Under the pieces are notes generated by a model that saw only the letters and a list, made by a program, of their open reading frames with translations, was not told the origin of the DNA and did no database searches. Shown piece after piece: positions 1 through 12,398 of a stretch of DNA of 64,000 nucleotides. Position 1 is the first letter of the stretch; every line of letters begins with the position of its first letter. A program made the translations under genes and the position numbers. This DNA comes from Calendula officinalis (taxonomy: Eukaryota > Streptophyta > Magnoliopsida > Asterales > Asteraceae), in contig OY970820.1 in assembly GCA_963853835.1 (NCBI GenBank), forward strand, positions 28,358,873 to 28,422,872, read 5' to 3'.

Positions 1-1088
1 ATTAATAATTTGTATTAATAAAGCTTGAGACAATGATTTTTATGTAATAAGTATCGATTAGTATATTATACTAATGAAAGTAGTTATTGAATTACTAAGA
101 GAATAAGTAACAAGTGACTAGTAATAAACGTGTATTCTAGTCAAAGAAGAGTCAAAGTAAGATGATTTCTATAAAAGATAAATATGTTTTAAATTAGTAA
201 AGGACTTGGTAAAGTCAATGTTGAAACTGAATAAGTAATGAGAAAGATATGATAACTTAGAATAGAGGTATTCTAATAAATGATAGAAATGATGAAAGGA
301 GCTGATGCTCATATGTGATGAATGGAGCTGAGGCTCATATGTGATGAATGAGATATCCGGAATAAGACCGCCCAGAAATGGGGGAGCATGAGACGTCTAC
401 TTGGGGTGGTACCTCCCTGCGCAAAGAGTAGAATGTCACAGTTTACGACACCCAAAGATGGGTGAGCATGACGACCCGGGAACGGGGAGAGCTTATGAAT
501 CTCGGTAAGATGGGGGTTCCCAATTACCTTGATAGTTTACCTATGACGTCCCATATCGGGAGAGTTGGCTTCGGAGAGGTCCGTTGCATATGTGATAAAG
601 AAAGTGTAAGTTTGGAGATAACTTACAAGTATGTGATTAGGCGATGAGTAAGCTTATGGTAAGCTTATTAGTTTAAACGGTTAAATGAATAGAAGATGAA
701 TTATGAATTAATAAGAAATGATAAGGATAAGTATTTTTGATATTATAAATATTATTTTATAAATCTTTTGAGAATGGGTCGATAACCCATGTATCTCACG
801 AGACTATTTTGTCTCACGTACTACTTTGTTTTTGGCTATGTACTCAGGTTCAGGATCGTTGGATTAGAGGGTCGCGTTAGAAGTGGCCTAGTGTTGGTTA
901 GCTCGGGAGCTCGTAGGTAGTTCTCGTTTATCCTATGGTTATGATATTATCTTTGTAACACCGGATTTTTATAACTCTGATAAATGTTTTAAGGGTTTTT
1001 GTTAAACCGTATTTTGGGAACTTTGGACATTGTAATATTTTTATTAAAAATATAATTTAAAAGGTGTTTTGAAAATTGAGGTGTTACA
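1..1088 (+). mobile_element. 3' portion of a Ty3/gypsy-type LTR, cut by the window edge
   Basis: The sequence ends in GAGGTGTTACA, the same terminus as the complete LTRs at 12151 and 18762. From about 775 to 1088 it follows the same order of blocks as those LTRs: 'acccatgta..ctcacgaga', 'gtctcacgtact', 'tgtactcagg', then a T-rich tail. No tRNA primer-binding site follows at 1089, so this is either a solo LTR or the 3' LTR of a plus-strand element starting upstream. A short doublet of 'gctcatatgtgatgaatg' lies near 300-350. The family link is visible; solo versus full-length cannot be decided here. Confidence 0.75.
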
Positions 1089-1345
1089 TTCAACTTTCCT
1101 CATTAAAACACCACTCACAAACTTTCTACCTCTTCATTTCTGTCTATCACAAGACACATGACACAACATTACTTTTCCACTTTTCAAGTTAATCACCAAA
1201 ATGGAAACTTCTTTTTGCTTTTTCTTTTCTTCTCAAACCAAGGTCATTGACCATCAAAATATGTTTGAAAATCCATCTTTTTAAGTCTTGGAAGACTTGT
1301 TACTTCTCTGCACACTCTCATTCTACTAGCAAAGTTGTGCTCATA
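1089..1345. other. short unassigned flank
   Basis: AT-rich sequence between the LTR end and the tandem repeat. I see no gene or element terminus in it. Confidence 0.4.
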
Positions 1346-2160
1346 CAATCACATGTGATTTTGTAAAGCGAATCACTTGTGATTTGTTTTTTTATCAACC
1401 TCCCCTGTTTTTAAGCAAACAAATCACATGTGATTCGCTTAGCAACCTCACATGAATCAGTTAAATAACGTAAAACACACAATCACATGTGATTTTGTAA
1501 AGCGAATCACTTGTGATTTGTTTCTTACCAACCTCCCCTGTTTTTAAGCAAACAAATCACATGTGATTCGCTTAGCAACCTCACATGAATCAGTCAAATA
1601 ACAAAAAGCACACAATCACATGTAATTTTGTAAAGCGAATCACTTGTGATTTGTTTCTTACCAACCTCCCCTATTTTTAAGCAAACAAATCACATGTGAT
1701 TCGCTTAGCAACCTCACATGAATCAGTCATATAACGTAAAGCACACAATCACATGTGATTTTGTAAAGCGAATCACTTGTGATTTGTTTCTTATCAACTC
1801 CCCCTGTTTTTAAGCAAACAAATCACATGTGATTCGCTTAGAAACATCACATGAATCAGTCAAATAACGTAAAGCACACAATCACATGTGATTTTGTAAA
1901 GTGAATCACTTGTGATTTTTTCTTATCAACCTGCCATGTTTTTAAGCAAACAAATCACATGTGATTCGCTTAGCAACCTCACATGAATCAGTCAAATAAC
2001 GTAAAGCACACAATCACATGTGATTTTGTAAAGCGAATCACTTGTGATTTGTTTCTTACCAACCTCCCCTGTTTTTAAGCAAACAAATCACATGTGATTC
2101 GCTTAGCAACCTCACATGAATCAATCAAATAACGTAAAGCACACAATCACATGTGATTCT
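1346..2160. repeat. 133-bp tandem repeat, six units plus a partial seventh
   Basis: Units begin with CAATCACATGTGATT at 1346, 1480, 1613, 1746, 1879, 2011 and 2144, so the period is 132-134 bp. Each unit carries the perfect palindrome ATCACATGTGAT twice and the near copy ATCACTTGTGAT once. The block around the near copy and the second palindrome form 23-nt inverted arms with one mismatch, so every unit can fold into a hairpin whose loop is the CCTCCCCTGTTTTTAAG stretch. Units are over 90% alike by eye. No coding potential is evident. Confidence 0.9.
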
Positions 2161-3008
2161 ATTATCTAGTTAACTTGAAATAAATTTTATTACCTGAATC
2201 AGCGGTTCTTTTATCTGCTTGATTGCTATTGACAGATTCTGGATTCAGATTCATTGATAACGTCAGTTTTTTTTCATTTCGATTTCAGATCTGCGTTCGA
2301 TTTCTGCGATTTTATAAAAAGACGCGATTCGAAGTTTTCGATTTCAGATCTGCGATTTCTGCAGCAGTTGATTCGGTGTTTGAGATTCAGATCTGCGTGT
2401 ACGAGTGATTTTTGAAGCTCTGGATTGAAGAAATCGCAAAAGCAATTACATCGGAAGAAAGAAGCTCTGGATTGAAGCTCAGGATTGAAGGTCGACTGAG
2501 AAGCTCTAGATTGAAGGTCTCTTTCAATTTTTGTACGCTTGGACGATAATACCCCTCCGTGTCTAATTAAATGAATTGATCTTGATCATTGAATAAACTT
2601 GATCCAAGGGCTGTGATGTGTTCCTTGAGACTTTACAATATTTGAATTCTTCCCTGAACACAACTCTATATATTATATTTTGAAATATATAACAATAATG
2701 ATAACGATACTCTATCCATTTGAATGATATGTATAAAGAAAATAAGATCTTGACAGTTATATTTCTACCTGGAGGTATAACGATTGCTTGCCCTACATCA
2801 AAAGTGTGAGTTGAAGTATCTGATTGTATACAATTTATGTGTTCATGAAAACATACAGTGAATATATTCAAGTCTGAATACATACACGAACTGTAACACG
2901 TGTGTGCACGATGATGAGAGTGTGAAGAGTATGAAACAAACATGTAAATATATATATATGTGTGAAAAAAAAACATGTAAATACGAAAATATATTACTAA
3001 ATATATTA
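2161..3008. other. unassigned region with short repeats
   Basis: From 2220 to 2520 there are recurring short blocks such as 'cagatctgcg' and 'gaagctctggattgaag'. The stretch 'cgataatacccctcc' near 2545 recalls the ends of some plant DNA transposons, but I found no matching opposite terminus. Minus-strand open frames at 2563-3082 are AT-rich and look fortuitous. Confidence 0.3.
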
Positions 3009-3304
3009 CTTCCTCCGTCCCAAAAAAACTTCTCATTTAAGTTTGACACAAGTTTTAAGGTGATAATTAATGGTGGGGTCATTGGTAATAATCTTTGTGA
3101 ATGAAACTATATATTTGCATAGTTGAATTTTTATCCACTCCATTTCTGATATTTATTAGTCATCAAAGTAAAGTTTTAACAATAATCTGTATTTGAAATG
3201 TTAATATACCTTTAAAAATATGATTACATTTTTTGTTTTTGATTGATATTTTCTTTATAATTATCTAAAAATATGTCTTTTTTGTCTGTTTTGAGATGGA
3301 AGCA
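3009..3304. repeat. candidate Stowaway-type MITE, degenerate
   Basis: The left end reads CTTCCTCCGTCCCAAAA directly after TA. The right end reads TTTTGAGATGGAAGCA directly before TA, an imperfect inverted copy. Length (296 bp), TA flanks and the CTCCGTCCC-like terminus match the Stowaway pattern (Tc1/Mariner), but the right terminus is poorly conserved. Confidence 0.4.
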
Positions 3305-4213
3305 TATATCAAAAATAAAGAAACATACTATGCAAGTATAATTTTATTTTTTTTACACATGGTAAGTTGTATAAACATTAATAAAATTAATTTTAAGATT
3401 TGATCGTGGTATGTTCACCACTCCAAATGATAGGTCAAGGTTTATCATGCATACGCTGAAGAGAGAAAACTGATGTATATATGACACACATTTTAGTCAA
3501 ACATTACAAATAGTTTAGCAAAGAGAATGGGAAGAAGCAAAGAGAACAAAGGAAAAGACTAAACAAAGCTAAACTAGGAGCTGCTTTTTGAACTAATACT
3601 ATAGTGGCTTTACAAAATCATATCAAAACAACGTATACAATCAAATAGTTTATATATTAATGTGAAAGAAACCCAATTACATGATGTTAAGGTTAGTATT
3701 TTCCACATGTGACAAATACGACAATTTTGGCAACAAAGCTGCAGTAAATCTGTTGCTTAATTTGGAATGTGGAACTGTTATTACAAACGAATATTTTTCC
3801 ATCAACAGGACCAATGTACTATAGTTAAGACACAAAAGCCAGCTGAAACCTTCCAGCATTCTACATAATGAAAAAAAAGTCTAAAATACCCTTCAATAAT
3901 AAGAAAAACAGATGAATCGTGTGCACCAATATGAATATGTTGTGACAATGATAATTTAGCTTAAAAGGAACCATCATCAACATATTCTTCAGACATATCA
4001 AGAAGGAAATTGTTGCAATCAACTGGAAAATTGCCAAAAGTGCAGAAATTAGAAGAATTATGAACTGACTGCAGATAATCTTATTGACTTTGTCCTGTAA
4101 ATTCTTTGTCCTGCTTCACAACCTAAAAGGTTAAAACAGTCAATTCAAGTTTTGTACCTTGATACTAATGTTCTCGGACCAACCCGTTTGACCAAGAACA
4201 AGTTCAATAACTT
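3305..4213. other. AT-rich intergenic region
   Basis: I see no gene, RNA or element terminus here. It lies 3' of the MKP1-type pseudogene, where the C-terminal half of a full MKP1 gene would be expected, but I could not recognise further coding sequence. Confidence 0.35.
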
Positions 4214-5790
4214 TCACCAGCTGACTCTTGGTTTGACTTTGACCCCTTTTGACTGTTTATCTGTCTCAGCATTTTCTAATTCACTGGCCTCAAAATCACT
4301 CTTCACTGTTGATGTTGACTTTTTCAATGTTGACCGAGAACACAGGTCAGAAGCAAAATTAACATCAATAAATTCCAAATTTTTAGATATCGAATGAGGA
4401 GAAAGATTATTAGAAGAACCGATTGATAAATTAGATACTTAGAAGCCAAAACAAATTCCTTCATATTCCCAAATGCAAATTTCCGTCTCAAAACACTCCA
4501 AGAATTTTCTCTTGCGGGAACATGCATTTCCTGCTCGGTTTCTGATGGCGGTACAAAACCGCCCAAAATCGCCTTCTGAAAAATCTCAAAATCAACCGCA
4601 TATGAATCTATAATTCTTTTTCCCTCCATAACTTTAGACGATTCAAAATCATCAATTAACGGTAAAATATTTGAAAAAGAATCCCAAAAATAAGACGGTT
4701 CTTCACCTTCTTTAACCACAATTATCGGTCCTTGAACCTTTTCATATCTAACAATCTGACAAACCGCACATCTGGCATCTCGTTCCATTAACGGTTCACA
4801 TTTTAAACCTACCCATAGATAAATAGTTGAAGGAACATGAATTATAAACGCACCCCGAGAATCCAAACTTTTTGGAGATGGTGAATTTAGCATTTTTGGT
4901 ACAAGATGTAACGGGTCGTAAGGCGAATGTGGTGCAATTCTATATAATCTTAATAATGAACTAGGGCTTAACGGGAACACATGTACCCGTTTTTGACATT
5001 GTAATAATTGGCACGCGAAACCCATATTCGGATCAACAATTTCTCGAGCTTTTTTCACGTATTGAAACGCATCATCGAAGCTTTGACTTTCTCTCCACAT
5101 ACGGTAGGCGATTACTAAAGAAGTTGACCGAGAAACACCTTGACAACAATGCAAAAAAACCATTCCTTTTTGTTCTCTAACATCCTCAAAGTAATTAAAC
5201 ACATCGTATAATATACTTGTTATGTCTTCTGAAGGATTATCTTGTAACCATAAAGTTCGGTACACGAAATTTTCTTTGAAATATTCGGGACACACGAAAC
5301 CGACACAATTGAGAATATGTGTGATCCCATGTTGTTTAAGGATGTTTTTGTCTTTAGCAACCGCATCACCGCCGAGAAAAACATGGTCGGCAACTTTTGA
5401 GCATTTCTTATCGAATAACGCGATTCGTTCGCGTTTGCAAAGTGTGGCGTCTTTATCGGGAATTTTTTGAATTGTTGATAAATCAAGTTTTAAGCGTTCT
5501 CGTTCTCCACTAGGTGTAATAGGTCGTGGTCATTCGCCTACATCATCTGAGCCGGCTTTTGGCCATTCATCTAAACTTCTTCTAGCAATTGAAAGTGGGG
5601 GTAAAAGTGACCTTTTGTTATTTGATCTCGGGGTTAATGGGGCCCGCCTATTATTCCCATTTGGGTCTAAACAATCTTTTTCAGTATCGGGAATAAGTGG
5701 TGGTAGAGACGTGTGCGAAGAGGACCATGAAGCTGACCGCCAGTACATTTTCCGGTTGCCTCCATCACTACCATCTTCTTTTCCTAACAT
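4214..5790 (-). pseudogene. MKP1: MKP1-type dual-specificity phosphatase, disrupted and 3'-truncated
   Basis: The ATG is at 5788-5790. The first 86 codons contain blocks typical of plant MAP kinase phosphatase 1 (WRSASWSSSHTS, PLTPRS, ARRSLDEWPKAGSDDVGE). Codon 87, a Trp in the Arabidopsis protein, is TGA here (5530-5532). The same frame then stays open to 4324 and encodes the catalytic region with the intact signature HCCQGVSRSTS, the CPEYFKENF and EDITSILYDVF blocks, and the gelsolin-like part (SRGAFIIHVPS, DFEIFQKAILGGFVP). Near 4440 the homology leaves this frame, and a serine-rich continuation runs in another frame to a stop at 4214. The remaining C-terminal part of the roughly 780-aa family protein is not visible. 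The known role is to dephosphorylate stress MAP kinases such as MPK3/6. A nonsense codon plus a frameshift suggest a recent pseudogene; a downstream restart could still make a catalytic fragment. Confidence 0.85.
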
Positions 5791-6111
5791 TCTCCTAAAA
5801 GATTCAACCTCTAAGCAGAATCTAAATTTGGGTTGTTTATAAACCCTAGAATTTTACATAACTAACTTACAGATGCAGAAATCCAACAGCTTCGTTGAAA
5901 TTTTCACCAGTGAGACGAAAAATATATAACGATAAATCAATCGAAGTTAAAGATAAAATATGTAATTTAGAATCACACCCGCGACCCACTTTAACATTTT
6001 GCTAATTCCGTGGATTTTTTGATTTTGAGAGATTCGTACATAAAATTAATTTTTTTTTAAAACATGATTTGGATAACTAACTAAATAAAAGATTAAACAA
6101 TTTATTGTAAA
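5791..6111 (-). promoter_or_regulatory. upstream region of the MKP1-type pseudogene
   Basis: An AT-rich stretch between the phosphatase start codon and the end of the upstream PPR remnant. 'taaaccctag' lies about 50 bp before the ATG, as is common in plant leaders. No clear TATA box was identified. Confidence 0.35.
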
Positions 6112-6840
6112 TTATTTAATCATGCTCTGCCCCGGTGCCTTGTTAATGTTACTCTCTGTCATCAATACCCTAACTGTCTCAACTTCATCCCATTTCCCTT
6201 TTTCTGCATAAATATTCGACAACAAACATAATACACATAATTTAATGGCTCCAATGTTATAAGCTCTTTAATTGCCACTTCTACTATCTCCATTTCACAT
6301 TTCTTGTTTTACAATACCCACGAATCATCAAGTTCCAAACAATCAAACAATCATATCTCTGTGAAACATTTCATCAAACACCTTGTGAGCATCTTTCATT
6401 TTCCCACAATTCACATACAAGTACAACCTGACTATACCTACTCTGACAACACTAAAAAATGAAATCCAATTGAAACAACAACATCATGTAGACTTTTCCC
6501 AAAACTAACATTGGAAATATCAAAGATTCGAACATGATTTAAGTAAAGGAGCAAAAGTGAACTCATCATGCCAAATTCCATGCTTCTTCATGGTGGAAAA
6601 TAAGTTTAAACGACATTTGAGAGTGTGATGTCAATGAGTAGCCTTTAATCATTGAATTGTATAGAAGTATGTTTGGGTGTTTGGCTTGGAGAAAAGCTTG
6701 ATGGGCCCACTAACGGATACAAAGTGACAGAGGATGTGGTTCAATTGATGGAGATTGTGGCGGATTAAATGACCATGGATTTGGGTAAGTTGGACCCGTT
6801 TATGGCGGTCGTGAAGGTGGTGGAAGATCCTCCATTCAAT
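6112..6840 (-). pseudogene. PPR protein pseudogene, copy 1, 5' end removed by the LTR element
   Basis: Read on the minus strand, pieces of an organelle-type pentatricopeptide protein appear in several frames: KKHGIWHDEFTFAPLLKSCSNL, then GKMKDAHKVFDEMFHRDMIV, then LSNIYAEKGKWDEVETVRVL and a terminal KAPGQSMIK with a stop at 6112-6114. These are PLS-class and E-motif blocks. Frameshifts and stops separate them and much of the middle is missing, so the gene is dead. The LTR element begins at 6841, within what would be the N-terminal codons. The other copy (24995-25750) keeps that N-terminus. Confidence 0.75.
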
Positions 6841-9029
6841 TAACGACCCGAAATTTGTAAATAAATAAATTTATAAAAATTATGATAAATTCGGATAAAT
6901 CATTTAAAGAGCGTAGGAATTGGTTTCGTGTCATTTGGACATCGTATGAGAAAGTTATGGACGAAACCGGTCCGAGACAAGGATGAAAAAGTGCAGCCTT
7001 GGCTGCACATGGAGTTCACGACACGAAGATAAGTTCCCGATCGGGAACTGTCTACTGAAGGTTGGGCTTTTATGCGTGAAGAAGTTCACGACCAGTTAGC
7101 GATCGCGAAGTTTGCGAGTAGGGAAAGTTAGCGACGCGAAGTATAGATCGCGCCGTTAACTATGGTCGAGCAGCTTTAAGTCGGGTTTTGGCTCATTTGA
7201 TGCCATATTAAAACCCTAGTTTCTTTTTTGGCGATTTTCGAGCTTGAAGACTGAGTGAGGTCGAATCCTTCAAAAATCTTTGGTAGATTTCACTCCTAGT
7301 TGAAGATTAAAGGTATATCTTCACTCTTTGATCTTCGTTGCTTAAGATCTATGTATTGTGATGTATGGGTTTGAAACCCTAGTTCTTGGGGTTATGGGTT
7401 ATGGTGATATAAGTGATGTATACACTTAATAGATGGTATATTATCAAAGGGAACAAGTGTATGATTAAGATTTGTAAGAATCTTAAGGGTTGGTCAAACC
7501 TAGGGTTTGGTAAATCAACATAATTGGGGGAAATGTGTTAGTAAGTGTTATCTAGAAATAGATGGACACATTAGTAGTAGTATGTGATGTTGATCATGTT
7601 GTGATAATTGTATTAGGCTTTTGGTGAAGTCTTGAAAGTTGATTGAATTGTGAAGCAAGGAAATTGACGTAAAGAATACGGTTGGAGCACTTTATGGCTA
7701 AGGTGAGTACATGAGACTTTTAAACTGAGTACATAGTAAATGGTTTTGAAAATACATGTGATACATTATAAGTCGGTATTTATAAATGTTTGATAAAGAT
7801 AGTGACTGAAAATGATAAGAAAGTATGTATATTGTGATACTAGAACATGTCTAGTATGGTTGATGATATTGGAAGTAAATATGATAAACTAAGGTAATTA
7901 TGAAATCCTTATTTATGAACCATAATAATAAATATTATTGATTAAATGAATGGATAGTGAATCTTTATTAATAAATATGTATTAGTAAAGCAATTGATAA
8001 TGATTTCATAGTAAGGAGTACCTAATTGGTAAGAATTACTAATAAAAGTGAGGAACGAATATGTATGTAAAAGAATAAGAATCGACTGGTAATAAATATG
8101 TATTATAGTCAAGAAGAGATAAAAGTATTATGATATCGATAAAAAGAATGTATCTTATGAGAATAAGTAAGGATGGACCTCCTGGGTTCATAGATGTAAA
8201 AGTAAATGCGGGTTGCTTATGATCGGGTCCATGGGGCCATACAGGTACGTTCACACTGTGTTGAACTAATTATATGTCGTTATTGTTAGATGACTAACTT
8301 GTTTGACGTTTGATGTGATAGCTGAAGGCTTTGACTGGCATAACTGTTAGGTTATGATAAGAGATAGATGGTGGTGACACGGGGGATCCCCGGTCACTGA
8401 GCGGTGGTATATATGTTTATCCACCGAGTGTATATATGTTTATACACTAAGCACTCGGGTGCTTCTAGTACGCATATGTTTGGTACTAGGTATATTAGGT
8501 TCTAATACATATATGTTTATGTATTAGACATGTTTGTGCTTCTAGTATATATATGTTTATGTACTAGATATGATTGTGCTTCCGGTACCTATATGTTTAG
8601 GTACTAGATATGTTTGCTAGGGAAGCAAGATCGATAGGGTCGCAATAGGGCGACTAGACGGTATTGATGTAGTATATATATATGTTTATAAATTTATGAA
8701 ATTGTCATTATTATTATTGGGGTCTAAAACCCATGTATATCACGAGACTATTTTGTCTCACGTACTACGTTTGTTTGTGGCTGTGTACTCAGGTACAGGT
8801 TTGAAGTGTTAGAAGGTTGCACTAGAAGTGGCCTAGAGATGTTTAGCTCGGGAGCTATTAGGTAGATCCCGTTGCCTATGGTTTTGATATACTTGGTGAC
8901 ACCGTATTTTTGTAAACTCTGATATAAGTTTTAAAGTTTTTGTTAAACTGTATTTTGGGCAATATGACAAATATTGTGAAATTGTATTTTAAATGATTTA
9001 AACGATGTTTTAAAAATACGGGTGCTACA
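6841..9029 (+). repeat. 5' LTR of the outer element
   Basis: It starts with TAACGACCCG, whereas the intact copy at 22635 starts TGTAACGACCCG, and it ends in GGGTGCTACA before the primer-binding site. It holds the palindrome AGTTCCCGATCGGGAACT (7032-7049) and, at 8395-8610, a minisatellite of about 40-bp units built on 'tactagatatgtttgtgctt' and 'atatatgttta'. A 71-codon minus-strand frame at 8039-8254 recurs in the other LTR and is a by-product of the LTR sequence. Confidence 0.9.
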
Positions 9030-10410
9030 ACTTGGTATCAGAGCTATAGTTTAAGTGAATTAGGTTGGATGTCCATCCAAGTCTTAGACTGTAGCAAAAG
9101 GAATGTAAGATTCCTTGAGATCGATAGGTTGACCTTGAGACTTTATGTTAAGTTTAGGGTGTAACCTAGGGGACCTATAGAAGTTGTTATGAAATGTGCA
9201 ATGTGAAGTCTTTTGAGACCGTAGGGTATTGGTATGATAGGGTCGACCCCTATGGGAAATGCCATGTTTTCATCTAATTGTATTGTTTTCGACTGTTGAG
9301 GCGACTGTTTGAATCTTGTTTGTTGAATACGTTGGTATGGAGAAGGAATGAATTTGAAAAGTGGACGAGCTCCATTAAATTGGAAAGAGTTGTGAATTAG
9401 GATATGAACAAGATTTTTGAATAATTGAATAAATAAGGGTAGGTGGAATGATTTCAATACCCATATGAAGGAAGAGTAATCAAATGGTGAATCCCGTAGT
9501 GGGGAGTGTCTACATAAAAGGGTAGCAAGACCTAGTCAGAAGAAATGGAAGGATGCTGTATAAGGTTTTCATAGCATGTAAAACCGTTGAGTAATTCGGA
9601 AGTTCTGAACCGGAGGTCACGATTGGTGGGTTCGGAGGATTGAGCAAGTGCTAGGGAGTAGCAAGCGAAGAAAGAAAGATATGATGAGTTTGGCATCCAT
9701 ATAATTAAAGGGTGAGGCGTTGACACTGTGGAACATGTAGTATGAAACTTTGGGAAAGAGAGTGCGGTACAATATGTTGTGAAAGGAACTCACGAGTGAG
9801 TTGAAAGGGGAAGTCTTCCCGGAAGGAAATCTAGAGGGGGGGGGGGGGGTTCATGATGCAACCTCGGAGATCTTAGGTGAAGATTGATGTTATGTGATTA
9901 TGGCTTAATTGTTTGGTTGTTGCACGAATTGGTGCTTTTAGAAATTGGAGACGAGTCGTATGACATGTGGATTTATTTTTGGGAATATTCTTCCCGGTTA
10001 GTGATGTGTGTGGAAGTATGTATTGGAAAGGATTATAGACAAGTGTGTCGCATGTAGTAAGGGTATAAGGGTTGATACTAATATGTAGTATAAAGGATGA
10101 GACACGAGATATGGTGAGTATTTCTAACAGAAGTGTAGTAGTACAATGAAGTACTAAGTCTTGATAAGAATTGTTAGTATGGATGATAATTTTTGGAATA
10201 GGATCCTTGGAAATGGAATTTGGATATTCGGCGGGAATCCGGATAAGTAATGTAATATTATACGTGAATGGTAAAGGAAAGAATGACTAAGGTATAGTGA
10301 TACCTTAGAATTTATAAATGGAAAATATGTGGAAAAGAATAAGCGTCGGGGACGACGAAACTTAATCGTTGAAAACAATTGAGTAAAAGTTGGCGTGTAG
10401 CCATAGCAAG
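9030..10410 (+). mobile_element. outer element, internal part 1, non-coding
   Basis: It begins with the primer-binding site TGGTATCAGAGC (9033-9044). About 120 bp of leader follow that are almost the same as the leader of the intact element at 12152. After that the two elements diverge and no retroviral-type motif is found. A run of 13 or more G lies near 9835-9849. It ends with GCAAG (10406-10410), the target site of the inner element. Confidence 0.8.
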
Positions 10411-12151
10411 TGTAACAACCCGAATTTGTAAATAAATTAAATATGTAAAAATATGATAATTATGGATAAATCATATAAAATACGTGGGAATTGGTTTCGT
10501 GTCGTTTGGACACCGTACGAGAAAGTTACGGGCGAAACCGGGTCGAGACAAGTTGGAAAAAGTGCAGCCCTGCTGCCTCTAGTAGTTCGCGTCGCGAACT
10601 ATAGTTCCCGATCGGGAACTTGCTCCAGGGAGTTTGGCCATGGGTCGCTAAGTGTTCGCGTTTGGGTTAACGATCGCTAAGTCTGTGTGCTAGGGAAAGT
10701 TAGCGACGCGAACTTTGTTCGCGTCGTGAACTTGTGTCTGGCAGCATTAAAGTCGGGATTTGGCTCATTTATTGCCAAGTGAAACCCTAGTTCTTCTCTC
10801 TCGAGCTTGTGAGCGTTTTTGAGTGTAAAGCATCATTTGGAGCAGATTTCTTGGTCAAATCTTGTGATTCTTCACTCCTAGTTGAAGATTAAAGGTATAT
10901 CTTCAATCCTTTGTAGTTGTAGCTTTAGATCTTTGGATCTTGAAGCTAGGGTTTGAAACCCTAGTTCTTGGGTTGGTGTTTTATGGTGAAATAAATGTTG
11001 TATACACTTAATAGATGGTATATTAACAAGGGAATCAAGTGTATGGTTAAGATTTGTAAGAATCTTAAGGGTTGGTTAAACCTAGGGTTTGGTAATCACC
11101 ATATTTGGGGGAAATGGATTGATGTGTGTTATCTAGAGGTAGATGAACACATTGATAGTAGATTGTGGTGTTGATTATTGTATGATCATTGTGTTAGGCT
11201 TTCGGTGACATTTTGGAAAGTCGGTGAAATTGTGGAAGCAAGAGTCTTGGTGTCAAGAACACGGGTTGAGCATCTTATTGCTAAGGTGAGTACGTGTGGA
11301 CTTTACTGAGTACATAGCCTATGAAATACATTTTATTACTTGTGTTGTGGTCTATTTGCTTATTTGTGTAGACTAGTAGTTTATAGTTAGTTATACCGAT
11401 AGTTGTATTGAACTAACTTGTTTGATGATAGACGTGATAGCCGAGAGCTAGATTGACATAACCATCGAGTTATGATATGGTGAGATGATGTGATGATTCG
11501 GGGGATCCCCGGTCATGAGGTATGGAATGGGGAGCATTTGGGCGGATCCCCATCGGCCCATTCCATGGTAGTAGTCTTGCTAACTGGAAGTAGTCCGGCG
11601 AGTAAGGCAGGTATTGGTAGATTGGGCGATTCCCTCTTGCCTTTACCTTGAAGCTTGTTAATGCGGGGGATCCCCGGTTAATAAGTTAATGTGGTTCTAG
11701 TTGGTTGGGGATGTCCCGACAACTAGGTATGATTGCTAGGAAAGCAAGGTATTAGAGTCACAATAGGGTGACTGGATAGATGAATGATAGCTTATGAGTT
11801 TGTTTGTTTGTTTGTTTGTTTGTTTGTGCTTCGGTTATTATTATTAACCTTGGGGTCTAAACCCATGTAGCTCACGAGACGTTTTTGTCTCACGTACTCC
11901 TTGTTTGTTTTGCTATGTACTCAGGTTCGGGATCGAAGGTTTAGGTACGCATGGATAGAGATGCGGGACCTAGAATAGAAGAACTCTAGATTGGATTTAG
12001 TCTTAGCTTGGTTATGATATATTTTGTAACACCTACTTTTATACTCTGATTTCATACCAAGGTTTTTGTAAATCCGAATTGAGGATGTTCTTCTATTTAT
12101 AAAATGTTTTATTTTGGCCGAATTTTTGGTATTAAAATTTGAGGTGTTACA
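10411..12151 (+). repeat. 5' LTR of the intact chromovirus
   Basis: It starts TGTAACAACCCG and ends GGTGTTACA. It contains the palindromes AGTTCCCGATCGGGAACT (10603-10620) and GTTCGCGTCGCGAAC just before it, several GGGGATCCCC blocks (about 11500-11680) and a (GTTT)n run at 11798-11826. A 75-codon frame at 10453-10680 recurs identically in the 3' LTR and is not counted as a gene. Confidence 0.97.
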
Positions 12152-12154
12152 ACT

Positions 12155-12166
12155 TGGTATCAGAGC
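12155..12166 (+). other. primer-binding site, initiator-Met tRNA type
   Basis: TGGTATCAGAGC begins three bases after the 5' LTR. It is complementary to the 3' end of plant initiator methionine tRNA, the usual primer for plant chromoviruses. The outer element has the same site at 9033-9044. Confidence 0.93.
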
Positions 12167-12398
12167 TATAGTTTAAGTGAATTAGGTTGGATGACCATCC
12201 TAGTCTTAGACTGTAGCATTAGGAATGTAAGATTCCTTGAGATCATAGGTTGACCTTGAGACTTTATATTAAGTTTAGGGTTGAACCTAGGGGACCGATG
12301 AATTTGATATGATTTGGATATTGAGTCTTATGAGACTAATGGGTTGTACACAAGGTACTAAATGTTTAATGTCTTTCGTATAGTCTTGATGGAAAGAA
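12167..12398 (+). other. 5' leader of the chromovirus
   Basis: Untranslated leader between primer-binding site and gag-pol. Its first 120 bp or so are shared with the outer element (9045-9170), as expected if they carry a signal needed in cis such as packaging. Confidence 0.6.

Larger units (their letters stand above)
5539..6840. repeat. left copy of a 1302-bp direct duplication flanking the nested retrotransposon
   Basis: This block matches 24422-25723 at a constant offset of 18883, with no net indel and about 15 substitutions that I counted (roughly 1.2%). It covers the 5' end of the MKP1-type gene, its upstream region and most of a PPR pseudogene. The left copy ends exactly where the LTR element begins. 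The right copy begins exactly where the element stops and continues into unduplicated DNA. Confidence 0.95.

Noticed and set aside
1346..2160. CRISPR-like look of regularly spaced palindromic repeats
   Set aside because: The whole 133-bp unit including the 'spacer' is repeated, and the context is a plant nuclear genome.
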